Below, one piece after another: positions 1 to 9,243 of a stretch of 64,000 nt of DNA. The notes beneath the pieces are model-generated. The model was not told where the DNA came from, did not search any database, and saw nothing but the letters and a program-made list of their open reading frames with translations. Source of the DNA: Verrucomicrobiota bacterium (lineage in GTDB: Bacteria > Verrucomicrobiota > Lentisphaeria > JABSQK01 > JAJFLO01). A program made the position numbers and the translations under genes. The stretch's first letter is position 1; every line of letters starts with the position of its first letter. The DNA lies in assembly GCA_021772615.1 (NCBI GenBank), contig JAJFLQ010000132.1, positions 1-64,000 of the forward strand, read 5' to 3'.

Positions 1-1619
1 GCTGTCCTGCCTGTTCTGACTATCTGATGAGCGTGTTGGAACGAGAGCTCCTGAAGGTAGTCTCAATCGCCTTTCGGCTGTCCTGCCTGTTCTGACTGTG
101 GCGACCGCTAGTGATTGGCAATCCCGCAGATGAGTCTCAATCGCCTTTCGGCTGTCCTGCCTGTTCTGACCGAGTAAAACACGGAGGATATATGGCTGCA
201 ATAATCAGAGGTCTCAATCGCCTTTCGGCTGTCCTGCCTGTTCTGACACCTAAAGGATGCTGCCGACAAGGCGGCTGAATCTCGTGGCGTCTCAATCGCC
301 TTTCGGCTGTCCTGCCTGTTCTGACCCAATCTTGCCCGCGTGCTTAGCCCGTCCACTCTGCACGTCTCAATCGCCTTTCGGCTGTCCTGCCTGTTCTGAC
401 CGAAGCTGTTTTGTGGCAGGTTGGGCACCCTATCGGAAGTCTCAATCGCCTTTCGGCTGTCCTGCCTGTTCTGACTCCGCTTCCGGCACGACAATGCCGG
501 AGGCGGACTAACCATTAGTCTCAATCGCCTTTCGGCTGTCCTGCCTGTTCTGACGTTGCGACGTGCCTGGGCGAAGTCAACGAGCTGCGGGGCGTCTCAA
601 TCGCCTTTCGGCTGTCCTGCCTGTTCTGACACTAATGAGACAGCCAAACAATAACAACACAACAAAAAGGGTCTCAATCGCCTTTCGGCTGTCCTGCCTG
701 TTCTGACTCACTAGCGGGCGAATGGGTATACCGAATCGCAGTGTGTCTCAATCGCCTTTCGGCTGTCCTGCCTGTTCTGACAAGTCCTACAAGTTAACGG
801 GCTGGACGGCCAAAAAATCGTCTCAATCGCCTTTCGGCTGTCCTGCCTGTTCTGACAAGAGTTGAATCACGTAAAAAAATACCAAAGAAGGCGATGTCTC
901 AATCGCCTTTCGGCTGTCCTGCCTGTTCTGACTCCATTCAAATTTGTGGGATCATGGGTGATGCCGAGCCCAGTCTCAATCGCCTTTCGGCTGTCCTGCC
1001 TGTTCTGACAAATCATCAAGGATACACTGACCGACCTTGAAGGGATTGTGTCTCAATCGCCTTTCGGCTGTCCTGCCTGTTCTGACAACAAATATCTAAT
1101 TCCCCTGAGCACTCTTTTGTATTAGGTCTCAATCGCCTTTCGGCTGTCCTGCCTGTTCTGACCCGTCTATGGTGCCGGTAGCTCAAGTTGGCAAAAAGGT
1201 CTCAATCGCCTTTCGGCTGTCCTGCCTGTTCTGACAGGCGGTGGCGCGGTGACCTACGACAAGGCAAAAGAAATAGTCTCAATCGCCTTTCGGCTGTCCT
1301 GCCTGTTCTGACGGGCGGAGATAGCTGACGGTTGCCGCCTAAACAGCATGAAGTCTCAATCGCCTTTCGGCTGTCCTGCCTGTTCTGACTCCGGCCGACT
1401 AATGAGTAAGAAACAAGCGGCACCAACAAGTCTCAATCGCCTTTCGGCTGTCCTGCCTGTTCTGACTAGTTGTCATCCTCAGCGATCGGGATCACAGCTG
1501 CCAAAGTCTCAATCGCCTTTCGGCTGTCCTGCCTGTTCTGACACAGGGAAGTTAGACGGGTTATCCGCTCGTACCTGCTCGAGTCTCAATCGCCTTTCGG
1601 CTGTCCTGCCTGTTCTGAC
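1..1619 (-). CRISPR. CRISPR array, 37-bp repeats, 21 spacers visible
   Basis: Twenty-one full repeats (first 60-96, last 1583-1619) plus a partial one at 1-20, so the array continues off the left edge. The plus-strand repeat begins GTCTCAATCGCC and ends CCTGTTCTGAC; every full copy I read is identical. Spacers are 36-42 nt and all different. On the minus strand the repeat ends in ATTGAGAC, the usual 8-nt crRNA 5' tag, directly after a GCC-GAAA-GGC mini-hairpin. This is the expected Cas6 product, so I infer leftward transcription from a leader at 1620-1960, with new spacers added at the right-hand end nearest cas1. No Cas6 gene is seen in the window. Confidence 0.98.
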
Positions 1620-1764
1620 TGCTTGACTGTATCCACATGGAATAGTGTCCGTTAACGCGGCAATTCGGAGGGAGTCGACATTTGACGTCTTGCCATAGCA
1701 AAAAAACATCTTGATCACTCCCATGAATTTTGAGCAAACGGCTGAATTGCAGTCGTTTGCATCT

Positions 1765-1810
1765 GTCGGCGGCTGACCGCAAAAAATACTGCATTTTATC
1801 AGCCGCCGAC
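1765..1810. promoter_or_regulatory. 12-bp perfect inverted repeat upstream of cas1
   Basis: GTCGGCGGCTGA (1765-1776) and its exact reverse complement TCAGCCGCCGAC (1799-1810) are separated by a 22-bp AT-rich spacer containing AAAAAA. It could be a wide-spaced operator, an IHF/HU-bent leader element for spacer integration, or an RNA hairpin. It has no terminal T-run, so an intrinsic terminator is unlikely. It abuts the palindrome at 1812. Confidence 0.5.
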
Positions 1811-1811
1811 G

Positions 1812-1827
1812 GACGTCCGCGGACGTC
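1812..1827. promoter_or_regulatory. 16-bp palindrome, candidate CRISPR-locus operator copy 1
   Basis: GACGTCCGCGGACGTC is a perfect 16-bp dyad 132 bp upstream of the cas1 start. The same half-sites and spacing recur at 5946-5961 in the other divergent intergenic region of this locus. The pairing suggests one regulator controlling adaptation and interference genes. The binding protein is not known; the winged-helix CARF protein encoded at 3411-4538 is a candidate. Confidence 0.55.
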
Positions 1828-1959
1828 GTGGAATCTTGTCTCACAATCACAGACCGGTATACTATCTGACCGACCGGGCACTGCGCTGATGCCGCGTGTG
1901 CCCGACAGTCGCTGTACAATGTGCCGTAATAATAACGACTTTCAATCGCGCCGGCAATC

Positions 1960-2982
1960 ATGCCCACACTATATCTGAACGGCTACAATACCGAAGCCAG
2001 GCTTAGCAACCGCGGCATCCAGGTCATCAAGAAATCGGTGACCGGAAACAAGACGCAAAGGATGATGGTGCCGTTGTATGATCTTGACCAGGTTGTCATT
2101 GCGGGTCGGCCGTACGTCACATTAAGTGTCATACAACGTCTCGCCGGCGAGGGCATCCCCGTGATGTTCGTGTCTTCACGGGGCCGGTGGCTTGGCGGGC
2201 TGTATCCGAACAAAAATGGTCACGCACTTCGCCGGATTCGGCAGTATCAGCTGGCCCACGACAGCGACCTTGCACTCGAGATCTCGCGGGCGCTCATTAT
2301 GGCAAAGATTTGGAATAGCCGACGGGTGCTGCAGCGATTGTCGGCGAACCGCGACGAATCGCGACTGCGCGAACAAACCGATGTTTCGGATTCACTGTCA
2401 CAACTCGCATTCAAGGTAAAAAACGGTACAAACAAGGAGCAGATCGTGGGCTACGAAGGTGTTGCGTCCGCGATGTACTTTCGACGCCTCGGCGATTTCT
2501 TTCCCGAGGACATCCCGTATAGAGGTCGATCGCGCCGGCCGCCACGCGATGCTGCCAATGCCCTTATGTCGTGGACATACACCATATTGCTCGGTGAGAT
2601 CGACACGGCAGTACGAAGTGCGGGACTGGATCCGTGCATAGGTTTCATCCACGAGATTGCATATGGCCGCCCGTCGCTGAGTCTTGATCTGCTCGAACCG
2701 TTTCGGGCGCCGGTCTGCGACCTGTTGACGTTGCAGATATTGAACCATCGTATTCTGAAAATCGACGACTTCGAGATTCGCGATGCAGACGGTGGGACGT
2801 ACCTTAAGAAAGAAGCCAGAAAGGCGTTTTTTGTAGAGTACGAACGTGCCGTCGACCGCCATTTCTCCGCCGAAAAAGGTGGGGCGCACACGAGTTTTCG
2901 CCGGCTGATTCGCGACGCGGTCCAAAATGTACTGAAAGCAATGGAACGCAAGCATGATTATCGCTTCTTCAAGATGCCATGA
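1960..2982 (+). CDS. cas1: CRISPR-associated endonuclease Cas1
   Basis: Metal-dependent integrase that, with Cas2, inserts new spacers at the leader end of the array. The 340-residue product has the usual two-domain layout: an N-terminal beta domain (about 1-95) and a C-terminal all-alpha catalytic domain. Metal ligands appear intact: E166 in GYEGVAS, H231 in GFIHEIAYG, and E246 in the following SLDLLEPFRAP block. No reverse transcriptase or Cas6 domain is fused. Its stop overlaps a downstream ATG (ATGA at 2979), so it is probably co-transcribed with cas2. The start ATG at 1960 is the first in frame that gives the canonical N-terminus (TLYLNGYNTEARLSNRGIQV). Confidence 0.97.
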   Translation: MPTLYLNGYNTEARLSNRGIQVIKKSVTGNKTQRMMVPLYDLDQVVIAGRPYVTLSVIQRLAGEGIPVMFVSSRGRWLGGLYPNKNGHALRRIRQYQLAHDSDLALEISRALIMAKIWNSRRVLQRLSANRDESRLREQTDVSDSLSQLAFKVKNGTNKEQIVGYEGVASAMYFRRLGDFFPEDIPYRGRSRRPPRDAANALMSWTYTILLGEIDTAVRSAGLDPCIGFIHEIAYGRPSLSLDLLEPFRAPVCDLLTLQILNHRILKIDDFEIRDADGGTYLKKEARKAFFVEYERAVDRHFSAEKGGAHTSFRRLIRDAVQNVLKAMERKHDYRFFKMP

Positions 2983-3080
2983 CCGAGTTTCTGGAATCGG
3001 AAGATGTTGTCGCGGATCACAATCGATATCGTCTTGGCTTTACAACATTTCCCGAACCGGACGAGAAGGACATTCGCCAT

Positions 3081-3356
3081 ATGCTGTATCTGGTCGCCTA
3101 TGACATTGCAGATCCCAAACGGCTGCGTAAAGTTGCCAAAATCTGCGAGCTTTACGGCGTTCGGATCGAGAAGAGTGTATTCGAATGCGACCTGCCGCCG
3201 GATCAATTTCGCACGTTCTGGCGTGAACTTGGCGGCGTGCTGGAGACAGCGGATGATGCGTTGATTGCCTACCGCATATGCCGGTCGTGCATTCGAGATG
3301 TGGAAAGCACCGGCCAGATTTTTCGCCCGGAGAAAACACCGTACTATATTCTTTGA
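3081..3356 (+). CDS. cas2: CRISPR-associated protein Cas2
   Basis: Small ferredoxin-fold partner of Cas1 in spacer acquisition. From the ATG at 3081 the product is 91 residues, the normal Cas2 size, and opens with MLYLVAYDIADPKRLRKVAK, carrying the conserved Asp after the first strand. An AGAAGGA stretch lies at a suitable distance upstream. The frame is open back to an ATG at 2979 that overlaps the cas1 stop (ATGA), which would add 34 residues of no recognised domain. I prefer the internal start but translational coupling from 2979 is possible. Confidence 0.93.
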   Translation: MLYLVAYDIADPKRLRKVAKICELYGVRIEKSVFECDLPPDQFRTFWRELGGVLETADDALIAYRICRSCIRDVESTGQIFRPEKTPYYIL

Positions 3357-3410
3357 TCATCGCCGGAAAATTTTCGGCAAACGCAATCACTACTACCATG
3401 AAAGTGCATC

Positions 3411-4538
3411 ATGATAACCGATATTCACCAGAACTCTCGCATCATCCTGATCGCGTTGTGCGGAAAAAGCCCGGCGGTCATCACCGAAACCGTATGGGCA
3501 CTGGCGCATGAGACGCTGCCTGTATTGCCGGACCGGGTGGTCGTGTTTACGACCGGAGCAGGCCGGGCCGAATTGATCGAGCAACTCATCGACAGCGGTG
3601 TGTGGGAGCGCCTGCGGTCGGTGTTGGGTTGCGACAAGGATAAATTGATATTCGGCAACACCGGCGACAGCATCCGTGTATTTCCATCGCTGGACGGACA
3701 GGTGGAGTTGGACGACATCACCTCGCCACAGGACAATCAGAGCGTAGCCGATTTCATGCTCGAAAATTTCAGGCAATTCACCGAAAACCCGGCGCAGCAG
3801 CTAATCGTATCGATCGCCGGCGGTCGTAAAACGATGAGCCTGCTTTGTGGATTTACACTCAGCATGCTGGGTCGAATCCACGACCGGCTCTGTCATGTGC
3901 TGGTATCGCCGGAATTTGAATCCGCGAACTTGACGCCGAGATTCTATTTCCCGGATCCCGGGATCGGCGCCTACCGCTTTGGAGCATCGGGCCCGGCAAT
4001 GTCCGGTGATCGGGCGAAGATCCAACTTGCGGATATTCCATTCGTACCGCTGCGGTATCTGTTCGAACGCGATTTCTCGAAGTCCGGCTGGTCGTATATG
4101 GAACTCGTCCACTCCGTGAATGCACAAATCGAGCGCGAAGTCGATCATCCGTCGCTTGACATTCGGCTCGCGGATAAATCCTGCCGGATCAACGACGTGG
4201 ATGTACCCTTGAATCCTCCGGAATTCATCACGTACTACTTTCTGGCGCTGCGATGTCTGAATGGCGACCCGCCCGTGGTTGAGCTGAAGGATTTGTATAG
4301 CCGCGTCCTTGCCTATCTGGACGAACTCGACGATGTGGAATTTCCGTATCTGGATCAATGCCGGGACATGATTCGACGGCGCGATCCGATGGACATGCGC
4401 AAAGTAACGTCGTCGATCAAGGCAAAGATTCGATCAGCAACCAATGTGCGCCTCGCCGAATCATGTGCGCCCGCCGACCCGAACAACCCCGGGCAGTATC
4501 GTCTGCGGCTTCCACCGGAGAACATACGCGTTCTCTAG
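3411..4538 (+). CDS. NE0113-family CARF protein with winged-helix-like C-terminus (putative ring nuclease/regulator)
   Basis: Family assignment (NE0113, TIGR02584/PF09623) rests on the N-terminal pattern ALCGKSPAVITETVWAL (residues 15-31) and the ligand-binding motif SIAGGRKTM (134-142), a CARF-type Rossmann fold that binds cyclic oligoadenylate. Members of this family are linked to cOA degradation (ring nuclease activity). Residues about 265-375 look like a winged helix-turn-helix: a PPEFITYYFLAL helix, a basic helix around SSIKAKIRSAT, and a terminal YRLRLPPENIRVL wing. A DNA-binding, cOA-responsive role is therefore equally possible. It lies 54 bp after cas2 on the same strand. Its TAG stop overlaps the convergent gene's stop (CTAG, 4535-4538). 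Confidence 0.82.
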   Translation: MITDIHQNSRIILIALCGKSPAVITETVWALAHETLPVLPDRVVVFTTGAGRAELIEQLIDSGVWERLRSVLGCDKDKLIFGNTGDSIRVFPSLDGQVELDDITSPQDNQSVADFMLENFRQFTENPAQQLIVSIAGGRKTMSLLCGFTLSMLGRIHDRLCHVLVSPEFESANLTPRFYFPDPGIGAYRFGASGPAMSGDRAKIQLADIPFVPLRYLFERDFSKSGWSYMELVHSVNAQIEREVDHPSLDIRLADKSCRINDVDVPLNPPEFITYYFLALRCLNGDPPVVELKDLYSRVLAYLDELDDVEFPYLDQCRDMIRRRDPMDMRKVTSSIKAKIRSATNVRLAESCAPADPNNPGQYRLRLPPENIRVL

Positions 4539-5848
4539 TCAAAGTCTGTCGGAAACTGCTGCGGCTCCGTCTGCTCCTGGTCGGGACCGGCGCTGCGAAT
4601 GCAGGTGATGATGAAGGTCTCAATACTTGTCTTGAACGTCGCGTAGTCGGACTCCGACACGGGGGTGAATCCGTGAGCAAAAAGCGAATTATTCCGGTGC
4701 CGGAGGAAACCCTCGACCTTCCGTGCGACACCGGAAAAACGCTTTCCGATCGGGTCATCCGGAAGCGCACTCAGCAGCCGATAGCTCCTGATAAGGCCAA
4801 GTTGAATCTTACCTGAGTTCGGGTTCTTCGCAGCGACGAGTTGGTCATGCATGCTGTCCGGAAGCTTCCCGGGATCTACGTCTCCGGTGTCGATGCCATA
4901 GCAAACCCGCAGCTGAATCTGACACAACAATTCGAGTGCGCGATACACCCTGCCGACAGCGTCATCAAACCGTTTCTGATGCGCTCGGCGCCCGGCGTTC
5001 AGGAGCAAATCCTCGACAATTTCAAAGCCGTGCCCGGATAACGGCTTTATAGCACCACTGCAAAAATTGCTGTCGATCGCGGCCCGAGACCCGATTACGC
5101 GCCGGAGAAAGAGCCCGTATGTGTTGATGTGCGGGTTGTCCATTTGGTTTTCCAGGAATACCCACGCCGTCACATGATCGAACTTGTCCCAGGCGTCAAA
5201 GCCCTTGCAGAGTTCATGCAAACGCTGGACACGCCGTTTGTCTTCCCCTGACAAGCTGTAAGTCGACAACAAATGGTCGAGCATGCCGACTGCAGCAGTG
5301 TAGTCGTAGTTTCCCAGGTGTGACGGCAGGAAGAACGTTATCTTGCGATCGACGTTGATAAGCTCGGACGACACCGGCAGAGGCACTTCACCCGCTGTGA
5401 CCTTTACGAGATTTTTCCGCACGGCCGTGGTCACAAAGAGATTCAGACCGAGGTCGATGGCGACGAGCGCCAATGCCGCAGACATGGTTTTGGTGCCGCC
5501 TGTATAGTCGACGGTTATGTTCCCGTCGACGTTCGGCAGCAGGCGGGTATGTCGCGCAATTGTCCGATAACACGCGGCGAGATCATCCGGGTCATCGAGG
5601 AGCACCACATCGTGATCCTCATCGAATCGATCGGCGATGCCCAGATGCGTGGGCAAATTCGCAATTTTCTCTTCGGCGCCGTCGGGATGCCGAATCGTGC
5701 AGGGCTTGCCCGTGCCGGTGACCTGGGACTTACTTCCTTTCTTGCCGTCGGAACAAATGAAGATGACCCGTGCCGGTTCCAGCCGTTGGATCGCGGTGAT
5801 TATCGGGGCCGGCGAGCCGCCCACGGTGACAAGCAATATGTTGTGCAT
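4535..5848 (-). CDS. CARF-HEPN ribonuclease, TIGR02710/Csm6-Csx1-like
   Basis: Ancillary type III effector expected to be switched on by cyclic oligoadenylate and to cleave RNA non-specifically. Residues 1-170 form a CARF domain: LLVTVGGSPAPIITAI at the start and DYTGGTKTMS at 114-123. The C-terminal half is helical and ends in a HEPN motif, R385-N-N-S-L-F-A-H392, the Rx(4-6)H signature. The 437-residue length fits the family. It is transcribed divergently from the cmr operon across a 290-bp region holding the palindrome at 5946, and converges on the NE0113-family gene with overlapping stops. The oligoadenylate size it senses cannot be read from sequence. Confidence 0.88.
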   Translation of the reverse strand: MHNILLVTVGGSPAPIITAIQRLEPARVIFICSDGKKGSKSQVTGTGKPCTIRHPDGAEEKIANLPTHLGIADRFDEDHDVVLLDDPDDLAACYRTIARHTRLLPNVDGNITVDYTGGTKTMSAALALVAIDLGLNLFVTTAVRKNLVKVTAGEVPLPVSSELINVDRKITFFLPSHLGNYDYTAAVGMLDHLLSTYSLSGEDKRRVQRLHELCKGFDAWDKFDHVTAWVFLENQMDNPHINTYGLFLRRVIGSRAAIDSNFCSGAIKPLSGHGFEIVEDLLLNAGRRAHQKRFDDAVGRVYRALELLCQIQLRVCYGIDTGDVDPGKLPDSMHDQLVAAKNPNSGKIQLGLIRSYRLLSALPDDPIGKRFSGVARKVEGFLRHRNNSLFAHGFTPVSESDYATFKTSIETFIITCIRSAGPDQEQTEPQQFPTDFD

Positions 5849-6138
5849 GATACGTCTTTCGCTCTAGTGTTGACGGATACCTTACGATGCATTTCATTTT
5901 TTCCGAACGTAACACACACAGCTCCGGCATTTCGTGCGAACGAATGACGTCTGCAGACGTCCGCAAGGGTTTTAGTATCCTAATGGCATGCTATTTTCAT
6001 GGAAATAAAAACGGATTTTCAATTGCAGCAGGCGGCGCCAAGCCGTAAACTTGACTGCATGCACCTGCGACAACGATGTTCTCGCGGTTACACAAGACCG
6101 TGCTTGATCCTGATTATCCTCCAAAGGCCCGACTGTAG
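5849..6138. promoter_or_regulatory. Divergent promoter region of the CARF-HEPN gene and the cmr operon
   Basis: No gene is visible in these 290 bp. The stretch is AT-rich between about 5960 and 6060. It should hold both the leftward promoter for the CARF-HEPN gene and the rightward promoter for cas10. A 16-bp palindrome sits at 5946-5961, 98 bp from the first start codon and 178 bp from the second. Confidence 0.65.
5946..5961. promoter_or_regulatory. 16-bp palindrome, candidate CRISPR-locus operator copy 2
   Basis: GACGTCTGCAGACGTC is a perfect dyad with the same half-site (GACGTC) and 4-bp centre spacing as the palindrome at 1812-1827. The two differ only by compensating changes at the two central-flank positions (C/T paired with G/A). 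Both lie in divergent intergenic regions of the CRISPR locus, which is what a shared operator would look like. Confidence 0.55.
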
Positions 6139-9100
6139 ATGACTGAGCATTCCGAATTCTGGAAACGCAAGCTCCTCGCGTTCCTCCACGACCCGCCGTG
6201 CAAGCCTTTCAACATCAAGGAACATGGTGAGATCGCGAAATCGATGATTCGTAACGCTGGTTTTGATCCGGATGAGTATCGGTGGTTCTTTGACCGTATT
6301 TGCGACCATACAGCCGCTGCCGCCGACCGGATCGTATGTCCGAAGTCGCGGGCACTGAAGGTTGACTGGAATGAGCATGCGGCATTTAAACACCCGCTTG
6401 GCGGCGGCAGCCTGGTTTTCGAACGGCCAATACAACCGGAATTGGCGGAAGAGTTTGTCGCCGCCGGCCAGCCGCACGACTACTGCTGGCCCGAAGTGTC
6501 GTACACTGAAGGCAATGAGGGTAATTCGCTGCACGGACCTGACTGGGCGAAGTTCTTCATCCATTGGCGCTTGTGGTATCAGGCGTGTGTCGAGAGGCAC
6601 CCGAGCCTGGCACATATACCCGCCGATACACGCATTCCCGACCACACGGTATGGACACACTGCAGTCTGGTAAGCGCACTACAAGGATGTGTTGAAATCG
6701 AAAAGGAGGGAGAACACGCCGAAATCCGCACGTTTGAACCTGCGTTCCTGCTGGTTCAGGTCGGTCCGGTACAGGAATTTATCAGCCAGGCTCGCAACAC
6801 CCGCGATCTCTGGAGCGGCAGCTATTTGCTGTCGTGGTTGGTGGCACACGGCATCAAGGCGATCACGGATAGGGTCGGTCCCGACAGTGTGCTGTTTCCC
6901 TCACTTCGTGGTCAGCCCATTTTCGATTTCCTGCATCGCGAAGAATTGTACGAACCGCTGGGAATATGGAAAGATAAAGAATCAAGCTTGCCCCTCCATG
7001 CCGACGAACAGATCATGACGCCGAGCCTACCCAACCGGTTCCTCGCCGTGGTGCCTGCTCGTGAAGCCGAGAAACTGGCGCGCGCGGCCACCCTCGCGAT
7101 GCGTGCGGAACTCGGTACCAGTATATCAGGTGCCTGCCTCGAGTGGTTTGAGCATAAGGCGATCCCGCTCGCGCCCGATGCGAAAGAGCGCTGGCGCCGG
7201 CAGCTGAGTCGGCACCTTGAAATTCATTGGCAATGCTGGTCCTGGGAAAACATTGACGACGCGATCGAGCGATTCGAGTCGCTGCCGTCGGGTAAAACGA
7301 AGGCAAATGACCGCCCGTACAGCCCGGCGACTTCGCTGCGACTGGCGTACGATGCGGCGATAAGCGGTATTCCTCCATCAGACCGTGATCCACGAAACTA
7401 TCGACACCGGAATTTCTACGACGGCGTCAAATGGCGATGTGAGATTGTCGAAAAGAACGGCAAACCGGAAATCGACAATCTCGGTTTCGCCTGGGCGGCC
7501 CACTATGCCGCGACCGACTTCCTGCTTTCTACCCGCAGAAACACGCGACATTTTGATGCCTGGCAGGACGGTGGATCCAACGGTCATGGACAGAAAAAGG
7601 ATACGCTCTCGGGCAAAGAAGAAGCGATCGGCTCGGATGAGTGGCACAGGCAGCTTTCGGCCGGTGATGGTTGTGGTCATCTTTTCAGAGAAGGCGAATC
7701 GTTGGGCGCCATCAACCTGATGAAGCGCATCTGGCATGTCGCGTATCTAAAAGGTGTGCACGGACTCAAGCGAACACCGCGATTCGATTCGACACCTGCC
7801 GTAGCGGCTGCGCGGCTCGTAAATGAATCCATGGGCAAGAAGCTGGAGCAAGATCGGGATGCCTGGAATGCATTCCTGAACTTCCAGAAGGCCGCCAATA
7901 AGGCAAGCGTTCGGAACCGGTTTCCCGCGTTCATCAGCAACGCGGAATCGGAGAAATCGTGGAAGCTGTACACGGATGCGTCCGTTTTTCATCCTGGCGA
8001 GTGGGATCGTGCGATCAATGATCGTGCGATGAATCAAGGCGCATCGGCCAAGGGCGATGCGGACATGAAGAATGCAAAAGCCAATCTGCTGAAACTGCTT
8101 GAGAAAATCGGCAGGCCATCGAGTTACGTTGCGATCCTGGCCATGGATGGCGATCATATGGGCAAATGGGTGAGCGGCCAAGAATCGCGGCCACTAAAGG
8201 AGCAGCTTGCGGCTGAGGCCGTGACATATTTCGAAAAGCACGAATCCCTCAAGAAGCTGCTGGAGACGCCGAGGCACGTGTCCCCGAGTTACCACCTGCA
8301 ATTCAGTGAGGCTGTTGGAAATTTCTCGCTATATCTCGCCGGGTTAATTGTGGAAATGTGCCACGGTCAACTGGTCTATGCCGGCGGCGACGATGTGCTC
8401 GCGATGCTCCCGGCCGACCAGGCACTGAAATGCGCGTGCCTGCTACGGCAGGCGTTTAGGGGCGACCCGGAACTTTACAGACAATTTCGGAAAAATGAAC
8501 CGGCCAGCGATTCCAGCGACCTGGCTGATTCGGCTTCGCCGTTTCTGCCCGGGAAAGCGGATCAACGTGGATTTGTCAGCTTTAACACAAAGAGCCCGTG
8601 CATGACACGCTACCGATTTTTTACTCCGCGCGGCTATCACATTCTGGTGCCGGGGCGGAACGCTGATGTATCCTGTGGAATCGCTATCGGGCACATGCAC
8701 GAACCGCTTCAGCAGCTGATTCGGGCGGCTCAGGATGCGGAGAAATGCGCAAAAAAGGAATTCGATCGCGCCGCATTTGTCATGGCGGCCTATAAACGCA
8801 GCGGCGAGATTCTTGAGTGGGGAGCAAAATGGGACAGCGGCGCGATCGATTTATACGACGAATTTGCCGACCAATGCTACCACAACGGCGGTAACGCAAT
8901 TTCCAAGCAGTTTCCTTATCGTCTCGCTCAGCTGTTGCGGCCGTATTACGATTTCGACACCGATGGTCGGTGCGTCGTTCGTGCAGCCGATAGGCCGCGG
9001 GATCTGGACGTCAAGCAGGCGATACTGAAGGAATTTCATCATGTTTGCGAGCGACAGGCGGCAGGTGCGAAAGGCGAGGGCAAGCTAAGACTGCACGGTC

Positions 9101-9243
9101 TCGCAGCAGCGTACCTGGATTCGCTCGCTGAGTGGAAACCGGCTGAGAACGGGAACGCGCCTCACGGCAGGCCTATTGATGATTTCGAAAAATTGTTCCT
9201 GATGGCTGCATTCGTTCACCGTGGGGGCGGCGATAATGAGTAG
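6139..9243 (+). CDS. cas10: Type III-B effector large subunit Cas10 (Cmr2)
   Basis: Scaffold and signalling subunit of the Cmr complex. The N-terminus KLLAFLHDPPCKP holds H17-D18 of the HD nuclease domain in the form typical of Cmr2. A first palm domain follows the ILAMDGDHMGKW stretch. The cyclase motif GGDD is intact at residues 749-752 (YAGGDDVLAML), so cyclic oligoadenylate synthesis from ATP on target RNA binding is expected. At 1034 residues it is full length for Cmr2. It is first in the operon, and the next gene starts 8 bp inside its 3' end. HD and GGDD intact together suggest DNase and second-messenger outputs both function. Confidence 0.96.
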   Translation: MTEHSEFWKRKLLAFLHDPPCKPFNIKEHGEIAKSMIRNAGFDPDEYRWFFDRICDHTAAAADRIVCPKSRALKVDWNEHAAFKHPLGGGSLVFERPIQPELAEEFVAAGQPHDYCWPEVSYTEGNEGNSLHGPDWAKFFIHWRLWYQACVERHPSLAHIPADTRIPDHTVWTHCSLVSALQGCVEIEKEGEHAEIRTFEPAFLLVQVGPVQEFISQARNTRDLWSGSYLLSWLVAHGIKAITDRVGPDSVLFPSLRGQPIFDFLHREELYEPLGIWKDKESSLPLHADEQIMTPSLPNRFLAVVPAREAEKLARAATLAMRAELGTSISGACLEWFEHKAIPLAPDAKERWRRQLSRHLEIHWQCWSWENIDDAIERFESLPSGKTKANDRPYSPATSLRLAYDAAISGIPPSDRDPRNYRHRNFYDGVKWRCEIVEKNGKPEIDNLGFAWAAHYAATDFLLSTRRNTRHFDAWQDGGSNGHGQKKDTLSGKEEAIGSDEWHRQLSAGDGCGHLFREGESLGAINLMKRIWHVAYLKGVHGLKRTPRFDSTPAVAAARLVNESMGKKLEQDRDAWNAFLNFQKAANKASVRNRFPAFISNAESEKSWKLYTDASVFHPGEWDRAINDRAMNQGASAKGDADMKNAKANLLKLLEKIGRPSSYVAILAMDGDHMGKWVSGQESRPLKEQLAAEAVTYFEKHESLKKLLETPRHVSPSYHLQFSEAVGNFSLYLAGLIVEMCHGQLVYAGGDDVLAMLPADQALKCACLLRQAFRGDPELYRQFRKNEPASDSSDLADSASPFLPGKADQRGFVSFNTKSPCMTRYRFFTPRGYHILVPGRNADVSCGIAIGHMHEPLQQLIRAAQDAEKCAKKEFDRAAFVMAAYKRSGEILEWGAKWDSGAIDLYDEFADQCYHNGGNAISKQFPYRLAQLLRPYYDFDTDGRCVVRAADRPRDLDVKQAILKEFHHVCERQAAGAKGEGKLRLHGLAAAYLDSLAEWKPAENGNAPHGRPIDDFEKLFLMAAFVHRGGGDNE

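Larger units (their letters stand above)
1620..1959. promoter_or_regulatory. CRISPR leader and cas1 upstream region
   Basis: This 340-bp gene-free stretch lies between the array (read leftward) and cas1 (read rightward). It should hold both the array leader and the cas1 promoter. It carries two dyad elements, listed separately. I could not pick out convincing -35/-10 boxes for either direction. Reading frames in it run into the repeat array and look spurious. Confidence 0.7.

Noticed and set aside
108..1626. Open reading frames on both strands within the CRISPR array, with repeated peptides such as QSPFGCPACSD
   Set aside because: They are translations of the 37-bp repeat; the periodic peptide follows the repeat period and spacers are unrelated.
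2979..3080. 34-residue N-terminal extension of Cas2
   Set aside because: It has no domain, normal Cas2 length is reached from the internal ATG at 3081, and that ATG has its own ribosome site; kept only as an alternative.
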